Assembly: GCA_031549195.1 (NCBI GenBank)
Contig: JAVBQF010000005.1
Location: forward strand, 36,049-100,048
Direction of reading: 5' to 3'
Length of the DNA stretch: 64,000 nucleotides
DNA from: JAVBQF01 sp031549195
GTDB lineage: Bacteria; Bacillota_I; Bacilli_A; RF39; UBA660
Shown: positions 1-8,670 of the stretch, piece by piece
How the letters are laid out: each line of letters opens with the position of its first letter
Position numbering within the stretch: the first letter of the stretch is position 1
Program-made: the position numbers and the translations under genes
The notes under the pieces: generated by a model
The model's input: the letters and a program-made list of their open reading frames with translations, nothing else
The model's database searches: none
What the model was told of the DNA's origin: nothing

Positions 1-100
1 GAACTCCTGCTACACCATTTATATAGAAAATTTCGTATAATTTCATTATTTCTTCATCCAAGTCAATATCCTTTGTATATAATTCAAAAATATTTTTCAT
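1..100 (-). CDS. Partial unknown protein (N-terminal 33 residues)
   Basis: An open frame begins with ATG at 100 and runs off the left edge of the window. It reads MKNIFELYTKDIDLDEEI and continues, acidic and probably helical. A GGTGATGG stretch a few bases upstream may serve as ribosome-binding site, although spacing is not ideal. It lies downstream of the helicase-like gene in the same direction, about 95 bases away. I do not recognise the family from this fragment. Confidence 0.45.
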   Translation of the reverse strand, partial: MKNIFELYTKDIDLDEEIMKLYEIFYINGVAGV

Positions 101-195
101 TTTTCCATCACCGCTTCCTTTAATAATTAATTTATTTTACTTACAATAATTACATCAGATTTAATTTCCATTCTATTTCATATAATTACTATTTT

Positions 196-2067
196 TTATC
201 TACTACATCTTGATTTAAAATATTTTTGAAGGTTTTTATCTTCACACCAAATATAGCAACCCTTCATTCCTCTAGTCATCAAAGTACGATATGTGTTTTT
301 AATTATTAAGTCAGCTTGTTTTTGAGCTTCTATAGGATTTTCAGCCATTAATTTATTAATCCCTTTTAATGATTGATCTGTTTTAGCTCTTTTTGTATAA
401 TCAGTTACAATTTGTCCATTTTCATATCTTATATCTTTTCCAATTATAACCCCAACATAATCAAATTCTAAACCTTGACAAGTATGTATGCAACCCGCTT
501 CATTAACTGAATTAGCATCTATTGCCCATGTTTGAGAATTACCTAAATTCCAGCTCATATTAAAGTCATATTCAGGAATAGTAATATCGTAAATTTCAGA
601 TTTGTTTTTTCCTTCACTTATCCAGTTCCAGCAATAACCAGCAACAACCCTAGATTTATTATTTATTCTATTTTTTTCTACTATTTGGTTTCTCAGTTCA
701 CATGGACTATCAATTACTTTAAAATCATAATCATAGTCCATATCATCGAAATTAGCAGTATTTCTAATATCAAGCATTTGATCTAACCATGCTAGATATC
801 CATCTGATCCATTACATCTAAATTGGCTCTCTAAATCTACTATTTTTATGCCTGCTCCTAATTCATTAGCATATTTTTTTATTAGATCTACTGTTCCGAC
901 ATCTTTCAAGGTTACTTTTTGATTCTCATCAATAAAGAAAACTGAAAAGTTAGAGGCTTTAATTATTTCCTTAACTTGATTCTCTCCTAAATTTGAAAAC
1001 AGTCCAGATTTAGCATTTAATCTATGGGCTTCATCTACAATCAAACAATTAATTTCATTGTTATCAGATTCAGTAAATGACCCTGATCCTTGAAATAGAT
1101 TATTTATATATGTCATTTTAAATGTTCCTTTTAGCTTGTCTCTAAATACTGCTCTTGGAGCGCTATTTTTTGTGACATAAAAACTTGTCATGTTTCTTTT
1201 AGTAAATTCTACTAACAAATTTATAGCTAAAACAGATTTCCCTGTTCCAGGACCACCTTGAACAATAAATACTGTTTTATCATCTGCTGCAATAGTATCT
1301 ATTGCTAATCTAATTGCATCTTCATAAATAACTTTTTGTTCATCAATCATATTAAACTCTTTGCTTCCTTTTAACATCATTGATAAAGAGTCTTGAAGTC
1401 TCTTAGATGGTCTTATTCTTCCATTTTCAATTTTATATAAAAGTTCTCTATCATCACCTTCGAAAATATATCTTTTAATAAAAATTCTTAATTTATCAAA
1501 ATCATTAGTACCAAATAATGGTGCAGCATCTATATACTCTTTATACTGCTCACTATTTATTGGATCACTTTCTTGTAAGTCATAATTATGTAGAAATGCA
1601 CATGGATATAAGCCTATTTCTTCTAGCTGTACAGTTTCATTAAAATCTCGTATTAAATTAGCATAGCTCATTGCTTGATATGAAGGATGTGCAACTTCTC
1701 TTATTCCGTGGCCTGTATAAGTTGATACAATTCCATCTTTACCATCTACCGCTGTACACGTTTCCCATTGTTTTAGTTCAACAATAATTACTGAATCTTT
1801 TTTATTTTTATCCTTACCAGATAATATAAAGTCTATTCTTTTTGATGTTGTAGGAATATTAAATTCTATTGCAACTCCACAATTACCAGGTATTTCTCCA
1901 TCATCTAAGACACCTCTCATATATTGCATAGAATTCTTCCACGAATTTAATTGAGATTCACTTGTTTTTCCAAAAAAATGTTTATATTTATCATAAATCT
2001 TGTTAACAATCAAATTTAAATTTACATCATTAATAAACTCAGATTTAATTCCTTCATATACTAGCAT
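196..2067 (-). CDS. PD-(D/E)XK nuclease-like / DUF2075 (Schlafen-type) P-loop helicase-like protein
   Basis: A 623-residue two-part protein. The N-terminal third carries a PD-(D/E)XK-like signature: E68, D79, then E97-x-K99 in a hydrophobic strand, followed by a QAMSY helix near residue 131, as in RecB-type nucleases. The C-terminal part is an SF1-like ATPase of the DUF2075 type, with Walker A GGPGTGKS (271-278), Walker B VDEAH (344-348), a late HTCQGLEFDYV segment and an LMTRG motif near the end. Such proteins are predicted to act on DNA or RNA and are frequent in defence islands; no substrate is known to me. It starts five bases after the MazG-like gene, with AGAGGAG before the ATG, so the two are likely translated together. 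Confidence 0.8.
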   Translation of the reverse strand: MLVYEGIKSEFINDVNLNLIVNKIYDKYKHFFGKTSESQLNSWKNSMQYMRGVLDDGEIPGNCGVAIEFNIPTTSKRIDFILSGKDKNKKDSVIIVELKQWETCTAVDGKDGIVSTYTGHGIREVAHPSYQAMSYANLIRDFNETVQLEEIGLYPCAFLHNYDLQESDPINSEQYKEYIDAAPLFGTNDFDKLRIFIKRYIFEGDDRELLYKIENGRIRPSKRLQDSLSMMLKGSKEFNMIDEQKVIYEDAIRLAIDTIAADDKTVFIVQGGPGTGKSVLAINLLVEFTKRNMTSFYVTKNSAPRAVFRDKLKGTFKMTYINNLFQGSGSFTESDNNEINCLIVDEAHRLNAKSGLFSNLGENQVKEIIKASNFSVFFIDENQKVTLKDVGTVDLIKKYANELGAGIKIVDLESQFRCNGSDGYLAWLDQMLDIRNTANFDDMDYDYDFKVIDSPCELRNQIVEKNRINNKSRVVAGYCWNWISEGKNKSEIYDITIPEYDFNMSWNLGNSQTWAIDANSVNEAGCIHTCQGLEFDYVGVIIGKDIRYENGQIVTDYTKRAKTDQSLKGINKLMAENPIEAQKQADLIIKNTYRTLMTRGMKGCYIWCEDKNLQKYFKSRCSR

Positions 2068-2071
2068 AAAT

Positions 2072-2395
2072 TTACTCCTCTTCTAGTTTATTGTATTTTG
2101 TACTTTTCCCTTTCGACTTGTCTATGGGGTATTTCAATCTAGTTTTTTCTAGTTTTTCTAAAACAATATCTTCTAAATTAACATTTAATTTATTTGCAAG
2201 CAATATACAATAATTAAGAACATCAGCTAATTCTTCGCAAACTTCATTATGGTCAAATTCAGAATTCCACTGAAAGCACTCCAATAGTTCTCCAGCTTCG
2301 ATTGAAATTGATTTAGCTAGATTCTCTGCACTATGAAATTGATCCCAATCACGTTCTTGATTAAATTTAATTATTTCTTCTTTAACCTTATCCAT
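2072..2395 (-). CDS. MazG-like nucleotide pyrophosphohydrolase
   Basis: About 107 residues of the all-alpha NTP pyrophosphohydrolase fold. The metal-binding pattern is clear: EAGELLECFQW supplies the first ExxE pair and EELADVLNYC the second ExxD pair. The family hydrolyses (d)NTPs to NMP and pyrophosphate, for house-cleaning or for depleting nucleotides under stress. The start at 2395 is chosen because TTGGAGGA lies ten bases upstream; a longer reading from 2467 adds a Cys-rich stretch that does not fit the family. The gene sits directly before the DUF2075 gene, an arrangement that suggests a functional pair, possibly anti-phage (inference). Confidence 0.85.
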   Translation of the reverse strand: MDKVKEEIIKFNQERDWDQFHSAENLAKSISIEAGELLECFQWNSEFDHNEVCEELADVLNYCILLANKLNVNLEDIVLEKLEKTRLKYPIDKSKGKSTKYNKLEEE

Positions 2396-2503
2396 ACTAC
2401 AAACATCCTCCAATAATACTTTAATTATATCACAAAACCAGTCATTATCTCGACAAATAACGACCAATATTTATTTTTAATATCAAAAAAATCACTATTT
2501 TTA

Positions 2504-2710
2504 TTAAACGGTGATTTTGTTATTTTTTTCTTTAATGTATTTATTATTATAATTACTTTTATCTGCAAAATATTCACATTTATTTGTTTCATTATCATAA
2601 TTAGTTTTCATAAAATAAGATTGTAATTTTGCTGATTTTGCAACGTATCTAATACAGTTCCTTTTTAAAGGGCACTCTTCTCCTAAGCACATTGTTATAT
2701 CTAAATCCAT
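2504..2710 (-). CDS. Small Cys-containing protein, unknown
   Basis: A 68-residue protein with four cysteines, at positions 8, 13, 19 and 46, in the N-terminal two thirds and a Lys/Asn-rich tail. The spacing could bind zinc or another metal, but I recognise no family. An AGAGGAG site precedes the ATG. It lies between the Fic gene and the MazG-like gene in the same direction, so it is probably cargo of the integrated element. Small Cys-rich proteins of this kind are common in phages and islands. Confidence 0.6.
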   Translation of the reverse strand: MDLDITMCLGEECPLKRNCIRYVAKSAKLQSYFMKTNYDNETNKCEYFADKSNYNNKYIKEKNNKITV

Positions 2711-2726
2711 ACTACTCCTCTTATTT

Positions 2727-3554
2727 TTAATCTATATTAGAATCTTCAATGACTAAATCATTATTACTCAATTTATTTATTCCATTATTAAGTAGGTTCT
2801 CAAAAAATTTTATTAAATATTCGTTTGTTTGATATATATTTTTAGACCTATTAGAATAATTACTTCTAACTAAAGCATTTCTAAAATATAAGGAATGTTC
2901 TTTAAATAAATCATTGTTAACATTATATCCAAGACTTCTTAAATATTTTTCTATCATAACTGCAACAGTTCTAGTATTCCCTTCTCCAAAAGGATGAACT
3001 TGCCAAATACTTGAAGTAAATATCGCAATATGTTCTATTTGTTCTTGTATAGTTAATTTAGAATAATCATATCCCATTTCTTGCTTAAAATCATATTCAT
3101 AGGTTCTTTCAATTTCATTATAATCCGCATAAACAACTGTATCATTTTGTAATATAGGTTCATCTTTTGTAATATTATAAGTTCTATACTTTCCTGCAAA
3201 ATCATAAATACCTTTGAATAAGTATTCATGTATTGATTGCAATGTTATTGGCCTTAATGAAAAGCTATTATCATTTAATAATTCAACTATTCTAGTTGAA
3301 ACTAAATCACATTCTTGTTCATTAGCTATTTTTATATCACTTAAGTCTTTAGTTTTATAATAACTATGAAGAGACTCCTCTACTTCATAGTTAGTTATTT
3401 CGCCCTCCACGTTTTTATTAACTAATTCTTTTAGATAATTAGAAGGAGTCAAACCATCGACTTGTTGTAATCCAATTGCCATATTCCAATATAATTGTTT
3501 CACATAGCTATCTTTTGTTTCATCAATCTTTTTATATTCAATCTCATCGTTCAT
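2727..3554 (-). CDS. Fic family protein with fused VbhA-like antitoxin segment
   Basis: A 275-residue Fic protein. The catalytic loop HPFGEGNTRT (187-196) has the invariant His and the phosphate-binding GN; most Fic enzymes transfer AMP to a hydroxyl side chain of a target protein. Before the Fic core, residues 20-66 resemble the VbhA-type antitoxin helix pair (a segment reading MAIGLQQVDGLTPS, then a VEGEIT turn). The inhibitory (S/T)xxxE(G/N) motif is degenerate: Leu replaces Ser/Thr and Asp33 replaces Glu. The start at 3554 is chosen for AAAGGAG eight bases upstream. It is a likely toxin or regulator carried by the element; the target is unknown. Confidence 0.85.
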   Translation of the reverse strand: MNDEIEYKKIDETKDSYVKQLYWNMAIGLQQVDGLTPSNYLKELVNKNVEGEITNYEVEESLHSYYKTKDLSDIKIANEQECDLVSTRIVELLNDNSFSLRPITLQSIHEYLFKGIYDFAGKYRTYNITKDEPILQNDTVVYADYNEIERTYEYDFKQEMGYDYSKLTIQEQIEHIAIFTSSIWQVHPFGEGNTRTVAVMIEKYLRSLGYNVNNDLFKEHSLYFRNALVRSNYSNRSKNIYQTNEYLIKFFENLLNNGINKLSNNDLVIEDSNID

Positions 3555-3632
3555 CTTAATTACTCCTTTCATAAGTTATATATATTATATCATTTTTAAA
3601 GCAATAAATATACTTTATACATCGAATTAAGT

Positions 3633-3660
3633 ATCAAAAAAGTCACGACTTTCGTGACTT
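3633..3660 (-). terminator. Rho-independent terminator of the small membrane protein gene
   Basis: A nine-base-pair stem, AAGTCACGA with TCGTGACTT, closed by a three-base loop and followed on the minus strand by a run of six T. It lies 27 bases after the stop of the gene at 3687-3986. Confidence 0.8.
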
Positions 3661-3686
3661 AAATTCGATTTATTAGATAAATACTT

Positions 3687-3986
3687 TTATATTATGATTG
3701 GTAATACGTTTAATGCTGTCAATAGTAGCATTAGTAAATACATTACTCCTAGTGTTACCATATAAATAAAGAAATAAATTATAGAACCTAAAGTTGGATT
3801 GCTTCCTCTATCATAAAACTTTCCAGTTATAAAATAACTAATAGCCCATAATATAGAATATAATGATACTACTTCCAAAAGAATATTATTATAAATTGGA
3901 TTCTTTAATATCGGAATATTATCAATAGTGCAATAACACAAATAAGCTCTTATTAAAAAACTAATTCCGCTAACGATTGGATACAT
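3687..3986 (-). CDS. Small membrane protein, unknown
   Basis: A 99-residue hydrophobic protein with about three membrane segments: near residues 5-20, 35-55 and 70-95. The loop between the last two is short and polar (KFYDRGSNPT). The start at 3986 is chosen because GGGAGGT lies nine bases upstream. A clear terminator follows, so it forms its own unit just downstream of the recombinase. No family recognised. Cargo of the integrated element by position. Confidence 0.6.
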   Translation of the reverse strand: MYPIVSGISFLIRAYLCYCTIDNIPILKNPIYNNILLEVVSLYSILWAISYFITGKFYDRGSNPTLGSIIYFFIYMVTLGVMYLLMLLLTALNVLPIII

Positions 3987-4049
3987 AATTACCAGACCTC
4001 CCATTTAGTTAATTATTATATCATAAAACTAAAGGAATCTAGCCGTTTT

Positions 4050-5492
4050 TTAAAATTCTAGCTTAGTAATTACTACTTCATTACCTTCTTTTTTTACGCT
4101 TATTACTTTAACAAATCTTTCTAAAAAGTTCTTCTTTTCTTTATTAGTTAAATATTGCCAATTAAGTTTAATACTATTAACTATACCTGATATATCTTCT
4201 AATTCTATTGATTCTTCAATAGGCTCTTCTATAGTATTTATTTCATTTAATATTTTTTCTTTTTTATCGTTAAGCTCTTTAAGTAATAATTGATATTCAT
4301 CTACTGGTAATTGATCACTCATAAATAGATTTCTAGTCTCATTCTTTTTATTTTCTATTCTATTTAATTCTCTATTTAATTTATCTTTTATTTGTTTAAT
4401 GTCAATTACTTCTTTAGATTTTAGTTCTATATCTTTTAAATCTACTTTAAAGTTTTCTATATTATCTAGATATTTTAGAAATACTTCTTCTAATTTATTG
4501 TGTGAAAATCCAGGTGCTTTGCATGTACCATTATAATGGCCATTACAAGCGTATGTGATGTACTTCTTGCCCTTTTGTATTTGCTGTCTCGCATGATACT
4601 TAGAACCACATATATCACACCTTAGACTATGAAAGAAGTATGTATCATCGCTAGAATATTTTTTAGTATGAAATTGTTTTCTTTTCTTTAACATATCCTG
4701 GGCATTATTCCATAAATCAAGTTCTAATATTGATTCTATGTTTTTACCAACAGTCTCAAATTTTTTTAATTTATTATTACTATTTACTGCATATCTAACA
4801 TTACCAATATAAAGAGGATTAGTTAAAATACTTCTAATAGTAGATTGACTCCATTTCCCACCTCTTTTAGTTGGTGTTTTATTTTTGTTTAATTCCTTAC
4901 AAATAGATAGCATAGAATCTCCATTTAAATAAGATTCATAAATATCTTTTACAATTATCTTTTCTTCTTCATTAACTTCTAACCCTTGTCCTATTATGTA
5001 GTTATATCCATACACTCCATTGGTATTTGTATAATTACCTTCTCTTGTTTTTTGTTCATAGCCAAATGCTACTCTTTCTGCTAAATTCTCTCTTTCAAAT
5101 TCTGCGAATATTCCTAGCATTTTTACAAACATTCTTCCTACTGCATTCGTAGTATCAATTTTCTCTGTTTGTGAGTTAAATGAGCAATTATGACTTTCAA
5201 ATAGATTAATTAAATTAATTAAGTCTGCAACACTTCTTGTTAGTCTATCTAGTTTATAAACTAATATATTTCTAATCTTACCAGCTTTAACATCATTAAT
5301 TAATCTATTCACTTCTGGCCTATCTTTAGTATTCTTTCCACTTATACCATCATCAATATAATAATCATGTATATCCCAGTCATTTAATTCAGCATATTTA
5401 GTTAGTTTTTCTTTTTGAGCATTAATAGAAAATCCTTCTTTAGCTTGATCTTCAGTTGATACTCTCATGTATATCGCGGTAGCTGTATTCAT
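4050..5492 (-). CDS. Large serine recombinase (site-specific integrase)
   Basis: A 480-residue large serine recombinase. The N-terminal resolvase domain has the catalytic Ser12 in YMRVSTEDQ and the Arg-rich helix LVYKLDRLTRS. The recombinase domain follows (about 160-260), then a zinc ribbon with CDICGSKYHA and a later CNGHYNGTC, then a coiled-coil segment rich in Lys and Glu (about 355-430), which in this family controls the direction of recombination. Such enzymes integrate phages, ICEs and islands at one chromosomal site; in spore formers relatives excise elements from genes during development. It is transcribed away from the broken carboxypeptidase gene next to it. Confidence 0.95.
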   Translation of the reverse strand: MNTATAIYMRVSTEDQAKEGFSINAQKEKLTKYAELNDWDIHDYYIDDGISGKNTKDRPEVNRLINDVKAGKIRNILVYKLDRLTRSVADLINLINLFESHNCSFNSQTEKIDTTNAVGRMFVKMLGIFAEFERENLAERVAFGYEQKTREGNYTNTNGVYGYNYIIGQGLEVNEEEKIIVKDIYESYLNGDSMLSICKELNKNKTPTKRGGKWSQSTIRSILTNPLYIGNVRYAVNSNNKLKKFETVGKNIESILELDLWNNAQDMLKKRKQFHTKKYSSDDTYFFHSLRCDICGSKYHARQQIQKGKKYITYACNGHYNGTCKAPGFSHNKLEEVFLKYLDNIENFKVDLKDIELKSKEVIDIKQIKDKLNRELNRIENKKNETRNLFMSDQLPVDEYQLLLKELNDKKEKILNEINTIEEPIEESIELEDISGIVNSIKLNWQYLTNKEKKNFLERFVKVISVKKEGNEVVITKLEF

Positions 5493-5514
5493 AGTAAGTC
5501 CTCCTATTTATCTA

Positions 5515-5616
5515 TTAAATAGTTGTACTTCTTTCTTTTAATATTCTTGGAACACTGGTATTCATAAAAAATTTCATAATTTCTATTTGTAGTTCTTTTG
5601 GTAGTTTAATCTTCAT
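5515..5616 (-). CDS. 33-residue companion ORF upstream of the recombinase
   Basis: A short frame from ATG at 5616 to TAA at 5515, beginning MKIKLPKELQIEIMKFFM and ending in basic residues. GGAGG lies seven bases before the chosen ATG; the ATG six bases earlier would be too close. It ends 23 bases before the recombinase start, so the two are very likely cotranscribed. The predicted amphipathic helix and charge would suit a small DNA-binding or recombination-directionality role, but that is inference. The recombinase has its own ribosome-binding site (AGGAGG). Confidence 0.6.
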   Translation of the reverse strand: MKIKLPKELQIEIMKFFMNTSVPRILKERSTTI

Positions 5617-5639
5617 AAACATTCCTCCATTCACTACAT

Positions 5640-5760
5640 TATAGAAGTTTTAAAATTAAATATTCCTCCTTTTTCTTTGTTCCAAAAATACAACACCCGT
5701 TTATAACCTTATTTTATAATGGTTTACAGGCGTTATTGTAATATTAATATACGACTTTAT
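5640..5760. other. Candidate attachment-site junction between element and carboxypeptidase gene
   Basis: The carboxypeptidase frame is well conserved up to a point near 5755, then reaches TAA at 5744. Beyond it the DNA is non-coding and AT-rich, with an imperfect inverted repeat (GTTTATAACC and GGTTTACAGG around 5699-5730). This is where the host gene meets the element next to the recombinase, so the crossover core should be near 5745-5765. The exact core cannot be set without the other junction. Confidence 0.45.
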
Positions 5761-6382
5761 TGGTATTAACAAGCCAAAACTTATTTGGAGTATCTGTTCT
5801 TAAATAGTCTTCATAGACAGATGAGAACTTTAATATATCTTCATGCTTTAATAATTCTTTTGCAATCATTGCTACATCGTATGCAGTTGAATAATGACTA
5901 TCTTCATCTAAACCGGTACTATTTTTAAACACGGTGTTTTTTAAACCCAATTCTTTTACTTTATCGTTCATTAACTTAACAAAGTTATCTTCACTACCTC
6001 CAATACGTTCTGCTAAAGCAACAGCTGCATCATTAGCACTGGCCATAGAAAGCCCCTTAAACAGATCTCTTACTGTCATAACTTCACCTGGCTGTAACCA
6101 TATTTGGGTCCCACCCATGTCAGCAGCCTTCTTACTTGCAGTTACCTTTTCTTCCCACGACAATGTACCATCTTCTATATGCTCTAAAATTATTATTTGC
6201 CCCATCATTTTAGTTAGTGACGCTATTGCAACTTTTTCATGTATATTTTTCTCATATAAAATATCTCCAGTCGATGCCTCAATTAGTATTCCACTTTTAG
6301 CATTCTTAATTACATCTTCTTCAGCATAAACATTAGGAATGATAAGAACAAACAACAGAAATGCTAACAATAACTTTTTCAT
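5744..6382 (-). pseudogene. D-alanyl-D-alanine carboxypeptidase (DacA/DacF type), 5' part only
   Basis: A 212-residue N-terminal portion of a low-molecular-weight PBP (peptidase S11). It has a signal peptide, the SxxK box SLTK (55-58) with the acylating Ser, and the SxN box SAN (115-117). The family continues for another 150 or more residues and needs a KTG box that normally follows about ten residues after an NTNK motif; here the frame ends NTNKVVY and stop. It therefore cannot be a complete active enzyme as it stands. The start at 6382 follows GAGGTGA by five bases. The missing 3' half should lie at the far end of the element, left of the window. Whether excision restores the gene is open. 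Confidence 0.85.
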
Positions 6383-6445
6383 AAAATTCACCTCACTAAT
6401 AAATATGACAATTTTTGCATATATATTATTAAATTAGGTGATCAT

Positions 6446-7288
6446 ATGAAAAAAATAATAATATTTTCCTTTATTTTACTGTTTATATGTACTGGATGTA
6501 CTTCAAAGATGCATAAAGTTAATACTGATAATAAAAAGAAGACATTAAAAGATAAATTATCTGAACTTGATAATATTAATGAACAACTAGATTTCTTTAA
6601 ATCAGATTATATTGATAGATATATAAAATATAAAAATAGTAATTCATCATTATCATTAGAAGAAGTAATAGTACATGTCAACATTGGTCTTGATAATGAT
6701 TTCTATACCAATTTAAAAAGTAGCACTAATTTAAATACTGCTTATATGATTGTAAACAAATATAATAATTTAGACAAAGACTATATTCCTATAGATTTAG
6801 AGTCAATTAACAGTAATTATTCTATTGGTGATAAAAAATTAATACATATTGCAAAAGTTGCTTTTGAAGAATTAGCAAGTTCTGCCAAAATGGAAGGCTT
6901 TATCATTAAAGCAATGTCTACCTATAGAAGTTATTATACCCAAAATTACCTATATAGCAATTATGTAAACACAGACGGCAAAAAAATAGCTGATAAATAC
7001 TCTGCAAGACCAGGATTCTCAGAACATCAAACAGGACTCGCAGTTGATGTACAAAACAACACAACAACTTATACTAATTTTGGGAGTACTAAAGAATTTA
7101 CTTGGATGAAAGAAAATGCGTATAAATATGGATTTATTATGCGATATACTGAGGAATATCAATCTATTACAGGATACATGAATGAGCCATGGCATTATCG
7201 TTATGTTGGAGTCAATATAGCAACATACATTTATAATAATCCAATGACATATGAAGAATATTATGTTAGATTTATTGAAAAAAAATAG
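6446..7288 (+). CDS. VanY-like D-alanyl-D-alanine carboxypeptidase (peptidase M15B), lipoprotein
   Basis: A 280-residue zinc peptidase that trims the terminal D-Ala (or related ends) from peptidoglycan stem peptides. It starts with a lipoprotein signal ending ICTGC (Cys18), so it is likely anchored outside the membrane. The catalytic region is intact: SARPGFSEHQTGLAVDV carries the first His and Asp zinc ligands and EPWHYRYVG the last His with its catalytic Glu. It is divergent from the broken S11 carboxypeptidase, with only 63 bases between the starts, so the two may share control. It might partly cover for the broken enzyme (inference). Confidence 0.88.
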   Translation: MKKIIIFSFILLFICTGCTSKMHKVNTDNKKKTLKDKLSELDNINEQLDFFKSDYIDRYIKYKNSNSSLSLEEVIVHVNIGLDNDFYTNLKSSTNLNTAYMIVNKYNNLDKDYIPIDLESINSNYSIGDKKLIHIAKVAFEELASSAKMEGFIIKAMSTYRSYYTQNYLYSNYVNTDGKKIADKYSARPGFSEHQTGLAVDVQNNTTTYTNFGSTKEFTWMKENAYKYGFIMRYTEEYQSITGYMNEPWHYRYVGVNIATYIYNNPMTYEEYYVRFIEKK

Positions 7289-7315
7289 AATAGTTCAACC
7301 ATTCTACTTTTTTAT
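7284..7315. terminator. Convergent terminator between the VanY-like gene and pdp
   Basis: A hairpin of TAGAATAG with CCATTCTA (one mismatch) is followed on the plus strand by CTTTTTTATT. It lies between the ends of two convergent genes and overlaps the last codons of pdp on the other strand. Confidence 0.6.
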
Positions 7316-8541
7316 TCTACAGTAAATAATTCGTTAAAATCAACTTCGCTATCAAAGTCCTCTTTTACATAAAGCCTCGCAATAACCTCATCTTGTTCTA
7401 TCATATCACCAATGCCTTTGCTAAAAATTACTCCAACGCCATAATCAATGTTATCTTCCTTATTTATTCTTCCAGCACCTAGTCTACAAGATAATTCGCC
7501 AATGCCAAGTGCATCAATACTTTTTATAATTCCACTTTTTTGTGACCTTACTTCAACTGAATGAGTACTTAATTTAACACCCTTGATATCACCATTTTGA
7601 TATTTAACAAATTCTAAAAATTTATCATATGCCTTACCTGATGCAAGTAGTTCTTTAGCTAAAGTCTCTGCTTCTAAATAGCTAATATTTCTTCCCATGC
7701 TTATCATATTAGCAGCAATATCTATAGAAACATCCAATAAACTGTTTTTTATTTTTCCTCTTAAAACCTGCATTGCTTCAATTACTTCTAAAGCATTACC
7801 AATACAAAATCCTAACGGATTATCCATATCATTTATAAGACATCTTACTTCTCTACCATATTTATTGCCAATTCTAATCATCAAATCCTTTAATTCTTCT
7901 GCTTCCTCATAAGATTTTAATAATGCACCGTTTCCTACTTTAATATCAATTAATATTTTATCAGCACCACTTGCTATTTTCTTACTCATTACGCTTACTG
8001 CAATTAGATGAAGCGACGATACTGTTCCGGTTGTATCACGAAGAGCGTATATGACTTTGTCCAAAGGAGTTAAGTCTTCTGTTTGACTAGTTATTGCCAT
8101 TCCTACTTCTTGTAGTTCTGTAATAAACTCCTCCTTAGTTAAATTAACATTAAATCCTGGAATGCTTTCCAACTTATCAATAGTACCACCAGTATGCCCT
8201 AATCCTCTACCACTCATCTTAGGAACAACTACTCCTGATGCTGCAACGATAGGCGCAACTATCAATGTGGTCTTATCACCAACTCCGCCAGTTGAATGTT
8301 TATCAACCTTAATGCCATTAATATCGCTTAAATCTAATATTTCACCACTGCTTATAAATATATCAACTAAATCAAACACTTCGTCATCAGTCATACCATT
8401 AATACATATCGCCATAAGAAGTGCTGACATCTGATAGTCTTTTATTTTCCCATCTAAATATCCACCAAATGAGTAACTAAGTTCATCCCTTGTTAATTCT
8501 TCACCAAATCTTTTTTTATTTAGTATTTCTAGAATATTCAT
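7312..8541 (-). CDS. pdp: Pyrimidine-nucleoside phosphorylase
   Basis: A 409-residue enzyme that splits thymidine, uridine or deoxyuridine with phosphate to give base and (deoxy)ribose 1-phosphate in pyrimidine salvage. The signature KHSTGGVGDKTTL and the segment SGRGLGHTGGTIDKLES are intact. It is some 20 residues shorter than the Bacillus enzyme, which the shortened C-terminal tail after the last beta-strand seems to explain. AGGTGA precedes the ATG. It stands alone, without the deoxyribose-phosphate aldolase or cytidine deaminase often seen with it. Thymidine versus pyrimidine specificity cannot be told apart here. Confidence 0.92.
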   Translation of the reverse strand: MNILEILNKKRFGEELTRDELSYSFGGYLDGKIKDYQMSALLMAICINGMTDDEVFDLVDIFISSGEILDLSDINGIKVDKHSTGGVGDKTTLIVAPIVAASGVVVPKMSGRGLGHTGGTIDKLESIPGFNVNLTKEEFITELQEVGMAITSQTEDLTPLDKVIYALRDTTGTVSSLHLIAVSVMSKKIASGADKILIDIKVGNGALLKSYEEAEELKDLMIRIGNKYGREVRCLINDMDNPLGFCIGNALEVIEAMQVLRGKIKNSLLDVSIDIAANMISMGRNISYLEAETLAKELLASGKAYDKFLEFVKYQNGDIKGVKLSTHSVEVRSQKSGIIKSIDALGIGELSCRLGAGRINKEDNIDYGVGVIFSKGIGDMIEQDEVIARLYVKEDFDSEVDFNELFTVE

Positions 8542-8670
8542 AAAATCACCTACTATATATTTAGTATAACAAATATAATAAAAATTTGTAGAAAATTTAT
8601 ATAAATAATGTAAAGTAAGACAAAAAGAGAGATCCCTTTAATACTAAAAAATAGCATGAAAGCACAATGT

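Larger units (their letters stand above)
1..5743. mobile_element. Right end of an integrated element with serine recombinase and defence-like cargo (left end outside window)
   Basis: All genes here lie on the minus strand and none is a usual core gene: serine recombinase, Fic protein, MazG-like enzyme, DUF2075 helicase-like protein and small unknowns. The recombinase lies at the right edge, about 250 bases from a carboxypeptidase gene that breaks off before its last catalytic box, as expected when a serine integrase inserts its element into a gene. The left end and the rest of the broken gene are not in the window, so element size and type (phage remnant, ICE or island) are unknown. No phage structural or conjugation gene is visible. 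Confidence 0.65.
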
